Source of the DNA: Blautia wexlerae
GTDB taxonomy: Bacteria; Bacillota; Clostridia; Lachnospirales; Lachnospiraceae
DNA: 49,401 nt
Assembly: GCF_013300825.1 (NCBI RefSeq)
Contig: NZ_JAAIMY010000025.1
Span: 1 to 49,401, forward strand
Direction: 5' to 3'
Under the pieces are notes generated by a model. The model saw nothing but the letters and a program-made list of their open reading frames with translations, made no database searches and had not been told where the DNA came from. Positions 31,804-41,500 of the stretch are shown here, in pieces. Position 1 is the stretch's first letter; every line of letters starts with the position of its first letter. A program made the translations under genes and the position numbers.

Positions 31804-33478
31804 TGTTTTTCATATCCTCCTCATCAAAAATATCATCAATGCTTGCGCCTGCCGGTACCATGGGGAATACGCTGAGATCCTGATCGATCATACAGTCAAG
31901 TACGATAGGTCCCGGACATGCCAGAGCCTCTTTTAATGCCGGCTCTACCTCTTCCATCTTTGTGATACGGATTGCTTTTGCTCCCATGGCTTCTGCCAGC
32001 TTCACAAAATCTACTGCATCATTTAAAATTGTATGGGAATATCTGTGGTCGTAGAACAAGGTCTGCCACTGACGTACCATTCCCAGTACATGATTGTTCA
32101 ATACGATTTCTATTAAAGGTCTGCCACAGCGGACTGCTGTTGCGATCTCATTCATATTCATACGGAAGCAGCCGTCACCTGCAATGTTTACCACAGTTTT
32201 GTCCGGTCTTCCCATCTTGGCACCGATGGCTGCACCCAGTCCATATCCCATAGTTCCCAGGCCACCGGAAGAAAGGAAGGTTCTTGGCTCTTTGTATTTG
32301 AAATACTGAGCTGCCCACATCTGGTTCTGTCCAACCTCTGTTGTGATGATGGCATCTCCTTTTGTCAGTTCGTACAGCTTTTCAATAATGTATGGGCCTG
32401 TAAGCTGGGAGTGATCATATCTTAAGGGATATTTTTCCTTCAGTTCACTGATTTTTCCGGTCCATTCAGAATGCTTCATCTGTGGAAGCTTCTCCAGGAT
32501 CCGTTTCAGTACTTCCTTCTCATCCCCGATAACGCTGGCATCCACAACAATATTTTTGTTGATCTCTGCAGCATCTACATCAATCTGAAGAATCTTTGCC
32601 TGTTTTGCAAAGGTCTTTGTATTTCCGGTGACACGGTCACTGAATCTGGCTCCAAGCACGATCAACAGGTCACATTTGGAAACTCCCAGGTTGGAAGCCT
32701 TAGTTCCATGCATTCCCAGCATACCTGTATACAGAGGATCTTCTCCTGAAAATCCACCTTTTCCCATAAGGCTGTCACACACCGGCGCATCAATTCTGTG
32801 TGCCAGCTCTGTCAATTCCGGGGAAGCATTGGAAATGATGGTGCCACCGCCGGTAAAGATAAATGGTTTCTTTGACTCACTGATCAACTGGACAGCAGTG
32901 TCAATATCTTCTGACTTAATTGTATCTACCTTCGGCAGAACAGCCACCGGACGCCGGGAGGTATATTCATATTTTGCACCTGTCACATCCTTTGTCACAT
33001 CCACCAGCACAGGACCCGGACGGCCACTCTGTGCAATATAGAATGCTCTGCGGACAGTATCTGCCAGAGTCGTAATATCCTTTACAATAAAGCTGTGCTT
33101 TGTGATAGGCATTACGATTCCGGTAATATCCACCTCCTGGAAGGAATCCTTTCCAAGAAGGGGTGTTCCTACGTTACATGTGATGGCTACCATTGGTACG
33201 GAGTCCATGTATGCAGTTGCGATTCCTGTTACCAGGTTGGTAGCTCCCGGACCGGAAGTTGCGAGACACACGCCGACTTTTCCGGTTGCTCTTGCGTAAC
33301 CGTCTGCTGCATGGGAAGCTCCCTGTTCATGGGAGGTCAGCACATGTGTGATCTGGTCTTTATATTCATAGAGGGCGTCATATACATTCAGGATGGCACC
33401 GCCCGGATATCCGAATACAGTGTCAACGCCCTGTTCTTTTAAACATTCAACGATGATTTCAGCACCTGTAAGCTGCAT
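31787..33478 (-). CDS. ilvB: Acetolactate synthase large (catalytic) subunit
   Basis: 563 residues with three ThDP-enzyme domains. Condenses pyruvate (or with 2-oxobutyrate) to acetolactate for valine, leucine and isoleucine. Catalytic Glu in TSHEQGASHAADGYAR (about 51), GGAILNVYDAL, FAD/central domain, ThDP motif GDGCFRMNMNEIATA...LNN (about 430-460). No small regulatory subunit (ilvN) is adjacent, so it either uses one encoded elsewhere or acts alone. Sits between ilvD and serC. Confidence 0.95.
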   Translation of the reverse strand: MQLTGAEIIVECLKEQGVDTVFGYPGGAILNVYDALYEYKDQITHVLTSHEQGASHAADGYARATGKVGVCLATSGPGATNLVTGIATAYMDSVPMVAITCNVGTPLLGKDSFQEVDITGIVMPITKHSFIVKDITTLADTVRRAFYIAQSGRPGPVLVDVTKDVTGAKYEYTSRRPVAVLPKVDTIKSEDIDTAVQLISESKKPFIFTGGGTIISNASPELTELAHRIDAPVCDSLMGKGGFSGEDPLYTGMLGMHGTKASNLGVSKCDLLIVLGARFSDRVTGNTKTFAKQAKILQIDVDAAEINKNIVVDASVIGDEKEVLKRILEKLPQMKHSEWTGKISELKEKYPLRYDHSQLTGPYIIEKLYELTKGDAIITTEVGQNQMWAAQYFKYKEPRTFLSSGGLGTMGYGLGAAIGAKMGRPDKTVVNIAGDGCFRMNMNEIATAVRCGRPLIEIVLNNHVLGMVRQWQTLFYDHRYSHTILNDAVDFVKLAEAMGAKAIRITKMEEVEPALKEALACPGPIVLDCMIDQDLSVFPMVPAGASIDDIFDEEDMKNNEQSV

Positions 33479-33553
33479 CTTTACGTATCCTCCTAACTTT
33501 TCAGGCAGGAATCACAGGTTATGCCGCAATTCCCGCCGGGTACTTGTTCATCT

Positions 33554-35227
33554 TTATTTTGCTTTTGGTACCTCAAGGATTGCTCCTCTGTTTCCGGAGG
33601 TTACCATAGCAGCATATCTTGCAAGATATCCTGTTGTTACCTTTGGCTCACGAGGCTGCCATTTTGCTTTTCTTGCCTGCATTTCTTCATCGGAAACCTT
33701 AATCTCCAGTTTCAGTTCCGGAATGTTGATGCTGATGATATCGCCTTCTTCAACAAGTGCGATGGGGCCGCCGACTGCTGCTTCCGGTGATACATGTCCG
33801 ATGGATGCTCCTCTGGATGCACCGCTGAAACGTCCGTCTGTGATCAGGGCTACAGAAGATCCCAGTCCCATACCTGCGATTGCAGATGTAGGGTTCAGCA
33901 TCTCTCTCATACCAGGACCGCCTTTCGGTCCTTCGTAACGGATAACTACTACGTCACCCTCTACGATCTTGCCGCCTTTGATAGCTGCGATTGCGTCTTC
34001 CTCGCAGTCAAAGACTCTTGCAGGTCCTTCATGGACCATCATCTCTTCTACAACTGCAGAACGTTTTACAACACCACCGTCCGGTGCAAGGTTACCCTTA
34101 AGAACTGCAAGTCCGCCTGTCTGGCTGTATGGATTGTCGATCGGTCTGATAACTTCAGGATTTAAGTTTACACAGTCTTTGATGTTCTCTCCTACTGTCT
34201 TACCTGTGACTGTCATGCACTCAGTATGAAGAAGTCCCTTCTTATTCAGTTCGTTCATAACTGCATATACACCGCCTGCTTCGTTCAGGTCTTCCATGTA
34301 TGTAGGGCCTGCAGGTGCAAGGTGGCAGAGGTTTGGAGTCTTTGCGCTGATCTCGTTTGCAAAGCTGATATCAAAGTCCATTCCAATTTCATGAGCAATA
34401 GCCGGAAGGTGAAGCATACTGTTTGTGGAGCATCCAAGTGCCATGTCTACTGTCAGGGCATTGAGGATTGCTTCTTTTGTCATGATATCTCTTGGACGGA
34501 TGTTCTTTCTGTACATTTCCATAACCTGCATACCTGCATGTTTTGCAAGACGGATACGCTCGGAATATACAGCAGGGATGGTTCCGTTTCCTTTCAGACC
34601 CATACCAAGAACCTCTGTGAGACAGTTCATGGAGTTTGCAGTGTACATACCGGAACAGGATCCGCATGTAGGACATGTTTTCATTTCACATTCTGTCAGT
34701 CCGTCCTCATCAAGCTTGCCTGCTGCGTAAGCACCTACTGCCTCGAACATACTGGAAAGGCTTGTCTTGTGTCCGTTCAGATGTCCGGCAAGCATTGGAC
34801 CGCCGCTTACAAATACAGTAGGAACATTCAGTCTGGCTGCTGCCATCAGAAGTCCGGGTACGTTCTTGTCACAGTTTGGAATCATTACCAGTGCATCAAA
34901 CTGATGTGCCATTGCCATTGCTTCTGTGGAATCTGCGATCAAGTCTCTGGTAACCAGAGAATATTTCATTCCAACGTGTCCCATTGCAATACCGTCGCAT
35001 ACTGCGATTGCCGGGAACATAACAGGTGTCCCGCCTGCCATTGCCACACCAAGCTTAACTGCCTGTGTGATCTTGTCAAGGTTCATATGACCCGGTACGA
35101 TTTCATTGTAAGAACTTACGATACCTACCAGAGGTCTGTCCATTTCCTCTTTTGTCATTCCAAGAGCATTAAACAGGGAACGGTGAGGTGCCTGCTGTGT
35201 GCCTGTTTTTACTGCATCACTTCTCAT
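33554..35227 (-). CDS. ilvD: Dihydroxy-acid dehydratase
   Basis: 557 residues, IlvD/Edd family. Dehydrates dihydroxy acids to the 2-oxo acids of valine and isoleucine. Fe-S cluster cysteines in NCDKNVPG (about 117-123) and [19 protein letters not shown] (about 188-206); [17 protein letters not shown] near the end. Start ATG 35227 ([18 protein letters not shown]) is the typical family start with GAGGAAAT upstream. Third-step enzyme; ilvC, the second step, is not present in the window. Confidence 0.96.
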   Translation of the reverse strand: MRSDAVKTGTQQAPHRSLFNALGMTKEEMDRPLVGIVSSYNEIVPGHMNLDKITQAVKLGVAMAGGTPVMFPAIAVCDGIAMGHVGMKYSLVTRDLIADSTEAMAMAHQFDALVMIPNCDKNVPGLLMAAARLNVPTVFVSGGPMLAGHLNGHKTSLSSMFEAVGAYAAGKLDEDGLTECEMKTCPTCGSCSGMYTANSMNCLTEVLGMGLKGNGTIPAVYSERIRLAKHAGMQVMEMYRKNIRPRDIMTKEAILNALTVDMALGCSTNSMLHLPAIAHEIGMDFDISFANEISAKTPNLCHLAPAGPTYMEDLNEAGGVYAVMNELNKKGLLHTECMTVTGKTVGENIKDCVNLNPEVIRPIDNPYSQTGGLAVLKGNLAPDGGVVKRSAVVEEMMVHEGPARVFDCEEDAIAAIKGGKIVEGDVVVIRYEGPKGGPGMREMLNPTSAIAGMGLGSSVALITDGRFSGASRGASIGHVSPEAAVGGPIALVEEGDIISINIPELKLEIKVSDEEMQARKAKWQPREPKVTTGYLARYAAMVTSGNRGAILEVPKAK

Positions 35228-35264
35228 TATCTATTTCCTCTTTTCTTAATTGTTTATCATTTAC

Positions 35265-36347
35265 TTACAGAGCTGCTGCGATCAGATCGCCCATCTCTTT
35301 TGTTCCTACAAGTTTGCATCCCTCTGACATAATATCACCTGTGCGGTATCCCTCTGTCAGGACTTTCTGCACTGCTGCTTCTACTGCATCTGCTTCTTTA
35401 TCCATATCAAGGGAGAAGCGAAGCATCATTGCTGCGGAAAGAATGGTTGCAATAGGGTTTGCCTTATCCTGTCCTGCAATATCAGGTGCAGAACCATGGC
35501 TTGGCTCATAGAGACCGAATTTTGTCTCATTTAAGCTTGCAGATGAAAGCATTCCGATGGAGCCTGTTACCATACTTGCCTCGTCTGAAAGGATATCTCC
35601 GAACATATTCTCTGTCAGGATAACATCGAACTGTTTCGGATCACGTACAAGCTGCATTGCGCAGTTGTCAACCAGCATATGCTCTAAGGTAACATCCGGA
35701 TAATCTTTGGCAACTTCCTCTACCACTTTTCTCCAGAGTCTGGAAGAATCCAGAACATTTGCCTTATCTACGCTTGTTACTTTATTTCTTCTCTTACGTG
35801 CGATCTCAAATGCTTTGATGGCAATACGGCGGATTTCGTTTTCATTATAGGAAAGTGTATCAATTGCTTTCTTCACACCATTCTCTTCAATAGTCTGACG
35901 TTCTCCGAAATACAGACCGCCTGTAAGCTCACGTACAATGATCATGTCAAATCCGTCTCCGATGATCTCATCGCGGAGAGGGCAGGCTTTTCTCAGCTCA
36001 TTGTAAAGATAAGCCGGTCTTAAGTTTGCAAAAAGATTTAATGCCTTACGGATTGCAAGAAGTCCTGCTTCCGGGCGTTTGGACGGTTCAAGCTTATACC
36101 ATGGAGAAGTTTTTGCATCTCCGCCAATAGAGCCCATCAGTACGGCATCTGATGATTTGGCAGTAGCAATTGCCTCATCAGTAAGGGGTACGCCGTGTAC
36201 ATCGATGGATGCGCCGCCTAACAGAACTTCTGAATAGGAAAAGCTGTGTCCATATTTCTCGCATACCTTGTCCAGTACTTTCTTTGCTTCTCTTACGATT
36301 TCCGGTCCGATTCCGTCGCCGGGGATCAATGCAATCTTATAATCCAT
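35265..36347 (-). CDS. leuB: 3-isopropylmalate dehydrogenase
   Basis: 360 residues, first gene of the operon. Oxidises 3-isopropylmalate for leucine. Start [33 protein letters not shown] (substrate site), [13 protein letters not shown] (catalytic Lys and NAD region), [31 protein letters not shown] near the end. ATG 36347 is preferred; a TTG at 36362 overlaps the GGAGG ribosome site. leuA and leuCD are absent from the window, so leucine genes are split in this genome. Confidence 0.96.
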   Translation of the reverse strand: MDYKIALIPGDGIGPEIVREAKKVLDKVCEKYGHSFSYSEVLLGGASIDVHGVPLTDEAIATAKSSDAVLMGSIGGDAKTSPWYKLEPSKRPEAGLLAIRKALNLFANLRPAYLYNELRKACPLRDEIIGDGFDMIIVRELTGGLYFGERQTIEENGVKKAIDTLSYNENEIRRIAIKAFEIARKRRNKVTSVDKANVLDSSRLWRKVVEEVAKDYPDVTLEHMLVDNCAMQLVRDPKQFDVILTENMFGDILSDEASMVTGSIGMLSSASLNETKFGLYEPSHGSAPDIAGQDKANPIATILSAAMMLRFSLDMDKEADAVEAAVQKVLTEGYRTGDIMSEGCKLVGTKEMGDLIAAAL

Positions 36348-36388
36348 AATAATTTCCTCCAAAATACTCTAATTGCGTAATTGTTATT

Positions 36389-36417
36389 ATAATAACGCAC
36401 TTTCCGACAGATTTCAA
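36389..36417 (-). promoter_or_regulatory. Promoter and palindromic operator of the leuB operon
   Basis: Minus strand TTGAAA (36417-36412), 17-bp spacer, TATTAT (36394-36389). A perfect palindrome GTTATTATAATAAC (about 36397-36384) sits on the -10, inside a wider TGCGT...ACGCA pair, which suits a repressor site. No T-box or leader peptide is visible in the short leader. Confidence 0.6.
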
Positions 36418-36451
36418 CCTATTAAAGTGAAAAAATACAAAAGTGCCAATC

Positions 36452-36498
36452 AAAAAAGCAGAACCACAGTCATCACTGACTATGTGTTCTGCTTTTTA
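36452..36498. terminator. Bidirectional terminator downstream of yajC
   Basis: AAAAAGCAGAAC pairs with GTTCTGCTTTTT, with inner ACAGTCA/TGACTAT-type pairing. The minus strand continues in six T after the hairpin. Confidence 0.85.
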
Positions 36499-36512
36499 TC
36501 ATTTCACTTTCA

Positions 36513-36812
36513 TTATTCAGCAGCGCTTCCGGCTTTCTCAACTTCAGCGATTGCCTGTTTTCTCATTGGAATACGGCAGTTTTTGTTGTTACCGAATTCT
36601 ACGATCACGTCTTCTTCTGTCATGTCAATGATCACGCCATAAAAGCCGCTGGTAGTAACAATGCTGTCACCAACTTCCATGTCATTTAACATTGCCTGAA
36701 GTCTCTTCTGCTCTTTTTTCTGAGGGCGAAGCATTAAGAAGTACATAATTCCGAACAGTACTACCATCCAGACAATAGCGCCAACCATACCCATTCCGCT
36801 TGATGCGTTCAT
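36513..36812 (-). CDS. yajC: YajC-type preprotein translocase subunit
   Basis: 99 residues: a short outside end, one membrane helix at about 9-28 (VGAIVWMVVLFGIMYFLMLR), then RPQKKEQKRLQAMLNDMEVGDSI and a beta-rich tail (TTSGFYGVIIDM). YajC associates with SecDF-YidC. It lies after tgt in the same direction, the classic tgt-yajC order, but has its own promoter. Start ATG 36812 follows AGGAGG. Confidence 0.92.
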   Translation of the reverse strand: MNASSGMGMVGAIVWMVVLFGIMYFLMLRPQKKEQKRLQAMLNDMEVGDSIVTTSGFYGVIIDMTEEDVIVEFGNNKNCRIPMRKQAIAEVEKAGSAAE

Positions 36813-36993
36813 TTTGATTCCTCCTGTAACTTTTCCTGTTATTCTGCATATTTGCAGTCCATCATGTATTCACAGACCGTCCTGACGGCTGCTCATACTG
36901 AAGAGCTGCTTTGCGATCCACTTATAATCTCCGTTACCTTCTGTATGAAATCTTGTTTTCATGCATAACAATCTGATTAAAGCGTCACTACAC

Positions 36994-37022
36994 ATCATAC
37001 ACAAAAAACCGCTTTACTTCAA
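36994..37022 (-). promoter_or_regulatory. Sigma-A promoter of yajC
   Basis: Minus strand TTGAAG (37022-37017), 17-bp spacer, TATGAT (36999-36994). It gives a leader of about 175 nt with small GCTC/GAGC and CCGTC/GACGG hairpins. Confidence 0.65.
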
Positions 37023-37060
37023 GAGTTTTTGGCATATTTAATAATAATTTTATATACAAA

Positions 37061-38212
37061 TTATCTTTTCGAGTTTATTTTGCCCTCTTCAAAGCCTTCC
37101 AGCCGCATTTTCTTATATTCTGCGAAGTTTCCTGCATCAAGCGCATCTCGGATCTCTTCCATCATATGATTGTAGAAATACAGATTGTGAAGTACACAGA
37201 GACGCATTCCCAGCATTTCCTTTGCTTTCAGAAGGTGACGGATATAGGCTCTGCTGTAATGCTGGCATGCAGGACACTGACAGCCCTCTTCTATAGGACG
37301 TGTGTCCAGTTCATATTTTGCATTGAACAGATTCATCTTTCCATGATTGGTATATACATGTCCATGGCGGCCGTTACGGCTTGGATATACGCAGTCAAAG
37401 AAATCAATTCCTCTCTCAACACCTTCCAGAATATTTGCCGGTGTTCCCACACCCATCAGGTAAGTAGGTTTATTCTGAGGAAGATAGGGAACTACCGCAT
37501 CCAGGATTCTGTACATCTCTTCATGGGTTTCTCCAACTGCCAAACCGCCGACCGCATAGCCATCCAGATCCATTTCAGAGATCGCTTTGGCATGCTCAAT
37601 ACGGATATCTTCATAAACAGCACCCTGGTTGATTCCAAACAGAAGCTGTTCTTTGTTAATGGTATCCGGCAGACTGTTCAGTCTTGCCATTTCTGCTTTA
37701 CAACGGGCAAGCCATCGTGTGGTTCTGTCTACAGACTTCTGCACATAATCCCTGTCAGCCACACTGCTGGGACATTCATCAAATGCCATGGCAATAGTGG
37801 AAGCAAGATTGGACTGGATCTGCATACTCTCTTCCGGACCCATAAAAATCTTATGTCCGTCAATATGGGAATTAAAATAAACTCCCTCTTCTTTGATCTT
37901 TCTCAGCTTTGCAAGGGAAAATACCTGAAATCCGCCTGAGTCTGTAAGGATTGGTTTGTCCCATACCATAAATTTATGAAGGCCGCCTAACTGCTTTACT
38001 ATTTTATCACCCGGACGCACATGAAGATGATAAGTATTTGATAATTCTACCTGTGTTCCGATCTGCTGTAAATCCATGGTGGATACAGCGCCTTTAATCG
38101 CACCGATCGTTCCCACATTCATAAAAACAGGAGTCTGGATCGTACCATGCACTGTATGAAACTCCGCACGTTTGGCACGCCCCTCTGTTTTCAGAAGTTT
38201 ATATTCTGCCAT
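37061..38212 (-). CDS. tgt: Queuine tRNA-ribosyltransferase (tRNA-guanine transglycosylase)
   Basis: 383 residues. Exchanges guanine 34 of GUN-anticodon tRNAs for preQ1. Catalytic Asp91 in LTDSGGFQVFSL, nucleophile Asp in FDCVYPSRNGRHG, Zn ligands CQCPACQHYSRAYIRHL followed by LHNL. ATG 38212 is used because GAGGAG lies 9 nt upstream; the longer frame from 38275 (MKIQLFQDIMKK) adds 21 residues that are not part of the family. Precedes yajC, with a 248-bp gap. Confidence 0.96.
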   Translation of the reverse strand: MAEYKLLKTEGRAKRAEFHTVHGTIQTPVFMNVGTIGAIKGAVSTMDLQQIGTQVELSNTYHLHVRPGDKIVKQLGGLHKFMVWDKPILTDSGGFQVFSLAKLRKIKEEGVYFNSHIDGHKIFMGPEESMQIQSNLASTIAMAFDECPSSVADRDYVQKSVDRTTRWLARCKAEMARLNSLPDTINKEQLLFGINQGAVYEDIRIEHAKAISEMDLDGYAVGGLAVGETHEEMYRILDAVVPYLPQNKPTYLMGVGTPANILEGVERGIDFFDCVYPSRNGRHGHVYTNHGKMNLFNAKYELDTRPIEEGCQCPACQHYSRAYIRHLLKAKEMLGMRLCVLHNLYFYNHMMEEIRDALDAGNFAEYKKMRLEGFEEGKINSKR

Positions 38213-38309
38213 TTTTCTTCTCCTCTTGATAAAAATCACTTTTTTCATTATATCTTGAAATAGCTGAATTTTCAACTACAAATCACTCAAACCTTGGTAA
38301 ACTTTCATC

Positions 38310-38338
38310 TTGTCTTTTCCAGACCATTAGCGTATAAT
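38310..38338 (+). promoter_or_regulatory. Sigma-A promoter of the dehydratase activase gene
   Basis: TTGTCT 38310-38315, 17-bp spacer, TATAAT 38333-38338. The leader of about 165 nt contains ATATCTG/CAGATAT (38352-38371) and the repeat at 38398. Confidence 0.75.
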
Positions 38339-38397
38339 ATTACGGAATATTCCATATCTGGAAACAGATATTTAATAGGAAAGAACAGGATAGATTT

Positions 38398-38455
38398 TTA
38401 CTGTTTACTTCGTGTCCGGCAACACGCTTTGCATGATATCAGCAGCAAACAGTAA
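38398..38455. repeat. Palindromic repeat in a leader (TTACTGTTT family)
   Basis: TTACTGTTT (38398-38406) pairs with AAACAGTAA (38447-38455), with inner CGTGT/ACACG. Shares the TTACTGTT...TCCG core with 25411-25553. Confidence 0.5.
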
Positions 38456-38507
38456 GGAAAAATTCAACTTTGTTTATATACAATACGAGGAGGCTTGAAT
38501 TTACTTT

Positions 38508-41500
38508 ATGAATTACAAAACACTTGGAATTGACATTGGTTCCACTACTGTAAAGATCGCGATCTTAGATGAGAATGAAAATCTCATTTTTGCGGATTAC
38601 AAGCGTCATTTTGCCAACATTCAGGAAACCCTTGCAGACCTTCTTCAGGAGGCCTTTGACCAGTATGGTGAGATGACTCTCCATCCTGTGATCACAGGTT
38701 CCGGCGGTCTGACCCTTGCCAACCATCTGGGCGTTCCTTTTACTCAGGAGGTTATTGCCGTTTCTACTTCTCTGCAGAAACTAGCACCAAAAACGGATGT
38801 TGCCATTGAGCTTGGCGGCGAGGATGCCAAGATCATTTATTTCGAAAACGGAAACGTAGAACAGCGTATGAACGGTATCTGTGCAGGCGGTACCGGTTCT
38901 TTCATCGACCAGATGGCTTCTCTTCTCCAGACAGATGCCACAGGTCTGAATGAATATGCAAAAGATTACAAAGCCCTCTACCCGATTGCTGCACGCTGCG
39001 GTGTTTTCGCCAAAACGGATATCCAGCCGCTGATCAATGACGGTGCAACCAAACCGGATCTGTCAGCTTCTATTTTCCAGGCAGTTGTAAACCAGACTAT
39101 TTCCGGTCTTGCCTGCGGAAAACCCATTCGTGGACATGTTGCATTCCTGGGTGGTCCGCTTCACTTCCTGTCCGAACTGAGAGAATCCTTTATCCGTACC
39201 CTTAAACTGGATGAGGAACACACTATCATTCCGGAGAACTCCCATCTTTTTGCAGCCATTGGTTCTGCATTAAATGCAAAAGAAGACAACTCCATTTCCC
39301 TGACAGAAATGAAAGACAGACTCCGCAATTCCATTAAGCTGGATTTTGAAGTAGAACGTATGGAACCACTTTTTGCTTCTCAGGAAGAATACGATACATT
39401 TGCGAAACGTCAAAGTTCCTACAAAGTAAAAACAGGAGATCTGGCTACATATAAAGGAAACTGCTATCTGGGTATTGATGCAGGTTCCACCACAACCAAA
39501 ACTGCACTGGTAGGCGAAGATGGAACACTTCTCTATTCTTTTTACAGCAGCAACAACGGAAACCCGTTAAAAACTACCATTCGTTCTATTAAAGAGATTT
39601 ACGAACTGCTTCCCGAGGATGCAAAGATTGCTTATTCCTGTTCTACAGGTTACGGCGAGGCTCTGATTAAAGCTGCTCTGATCCTGGATGAGGGCGAGGT
39701 TGAGACCGTATCCCATTACTATGCAGCTGCGTTCTTTGACCCGGAGGTAGACTGTATCCTGGATATCGGCGGACAGGATATGAAATGTATCAAGATCCGC
39801 AACAAAACCGTTGACAGCGTACAGTTGAATGAAGCATGTTCCTCCGGATGCGGTTCCTTCATTGAAACCTTTGCCAAATCCCTGAATTATACAGTACAGG
39901 ATTTCGCAAAAGCTGCTGTTTTTGCACAGCATCCTATTGATCTGGGTACCAGATGTACCGTATTTATGAATTCCAAGGTAAAGCAGGCGCAGAAAGAAGG
40001 TGCCGAGGTTTCCGATATTTCCGCAGGTCTGGCTTACTCTGTTATCAAAAATGCTCTATATAAGGTTATCAAGGTTTCTGACGCTTCCGAACTTGGCAAA
40101 CACATTGTTGTGCAGGGTGGTACCTTCTACAATGATGCAGTTCTGCGAAGCTTCGAAAAGATTGCCGGCTGCGAAGCTATCCGTCCGGATATCGCCGGAA
40201 TCATGGGTGCATTCGGTGCTGCACTGATTGCCCGCGAACGCCATCAGGAAGGCGCAGAAACTAGTATGCTCTCCATTGATAAGATCAACGAGCTGAAATA
40301 TACAACTTCTATGGCAAACTGTCGTGGATGTACCAATAACTGCCGTCTGACTATCAACAAATTCTCCGGCGGCCGCCAGTATGTAAGCGGTAACCGCTGC
40401 GAGCGTGGTATTGGCAAGGAAAAGAATAAAGATCATATTCCGAATCTTTATGAATATAAATATAAACGAATTTTCTCCTACACGCCGCTTACTGCTGATA
40501 AGGCAACGCGAGGCAAAGTAGGTATCCCGCGTGTTCTGAATATGTTTGAGAATTATCCTTTCTGGTATACTTTCTTTACAGAACTGAAGTATGAGGTTGT
40601 GCTCTCTCCTACTTCCACCAGAAAGATTTATGAGCTGGGTATTGAGTCCATTCCAAGTGAATCTGAATGCTATCCTGCCAAACTTGCCCATGGCCATGTA
40701 ACCTGGCTGATCCGCAATGGTGTGAATTTTATTTTCTATCCATGTATCCCATATGAACGTAACGAGTTCCCGGATGCAGTCAATCACTATAACTGCCCAA
40801 TCGTTACCTCGTATGCCGAAAACATTAAGAATAACGTAGACGAATTAAATGATCCGTCTATTACCTTCCGCAATCCGTTCCTTGCATTTACTTCTGAGGA
40901 AATTTTGGCAGGCCGTCTGGTAGAGGAATTTAAGGACATCCCGGCTGAAGAAGTCAAAGCTGCTGTGCATAAGGGCTGGGAGGAAATGGCTGCTGCACGC
41001 CGCGATGTACAGAAAAAAGGGGAAGAAACCCTAAAATATCTGGAAGATACAGGACGCCATGGTATTGTCCTTGCAGGACGCCCATATCATATTGACCCGG
41101 AAATCCATCATGGTATCCCAGATTTAATCAACAGCTATGGTATTGCCGTACTTACTGAGGATTCCATCTCTCATCTGGCACCTGTGGAACGCCCGATCCG
41201 CGTCAATGACCAGTGGATGTACCACTCCAGACTGTATGCTGCTGCAAACTATGTAAAGACACGCGATGACCTGGATCTGATCCAGCTGAACTCTTTCGGA
41301 TGTGGGCTGGATGCAGTTACTACTGACGAGGTTTATGAAATCCTTGACGGAAGTGACAAAATCTATACCTGCTTAAAGATTGACGAGGTAAATAACCTTG
41401 GTGCTGCAAGAATCCGTATCCGTTCCCTGATCGCAGCGATCCGCGCGAAGAAAGCACAGGGACAGAAACGTACTGTCAAACCCGCTTCCATTGATAAAGT

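Noticed and set aside
34226-35332. 368-codon plus-strand frame opposite ilvD
   Set aside because: Antisense to ilvD, composition (Cys/His-rich) typical of a shadow frame.
36363-36450. T-box or leucine leader peptide before leuB
   Set aside because: The leader is under 40 nt and shows no T-box sequence, terminator or Leu-rich ORF.
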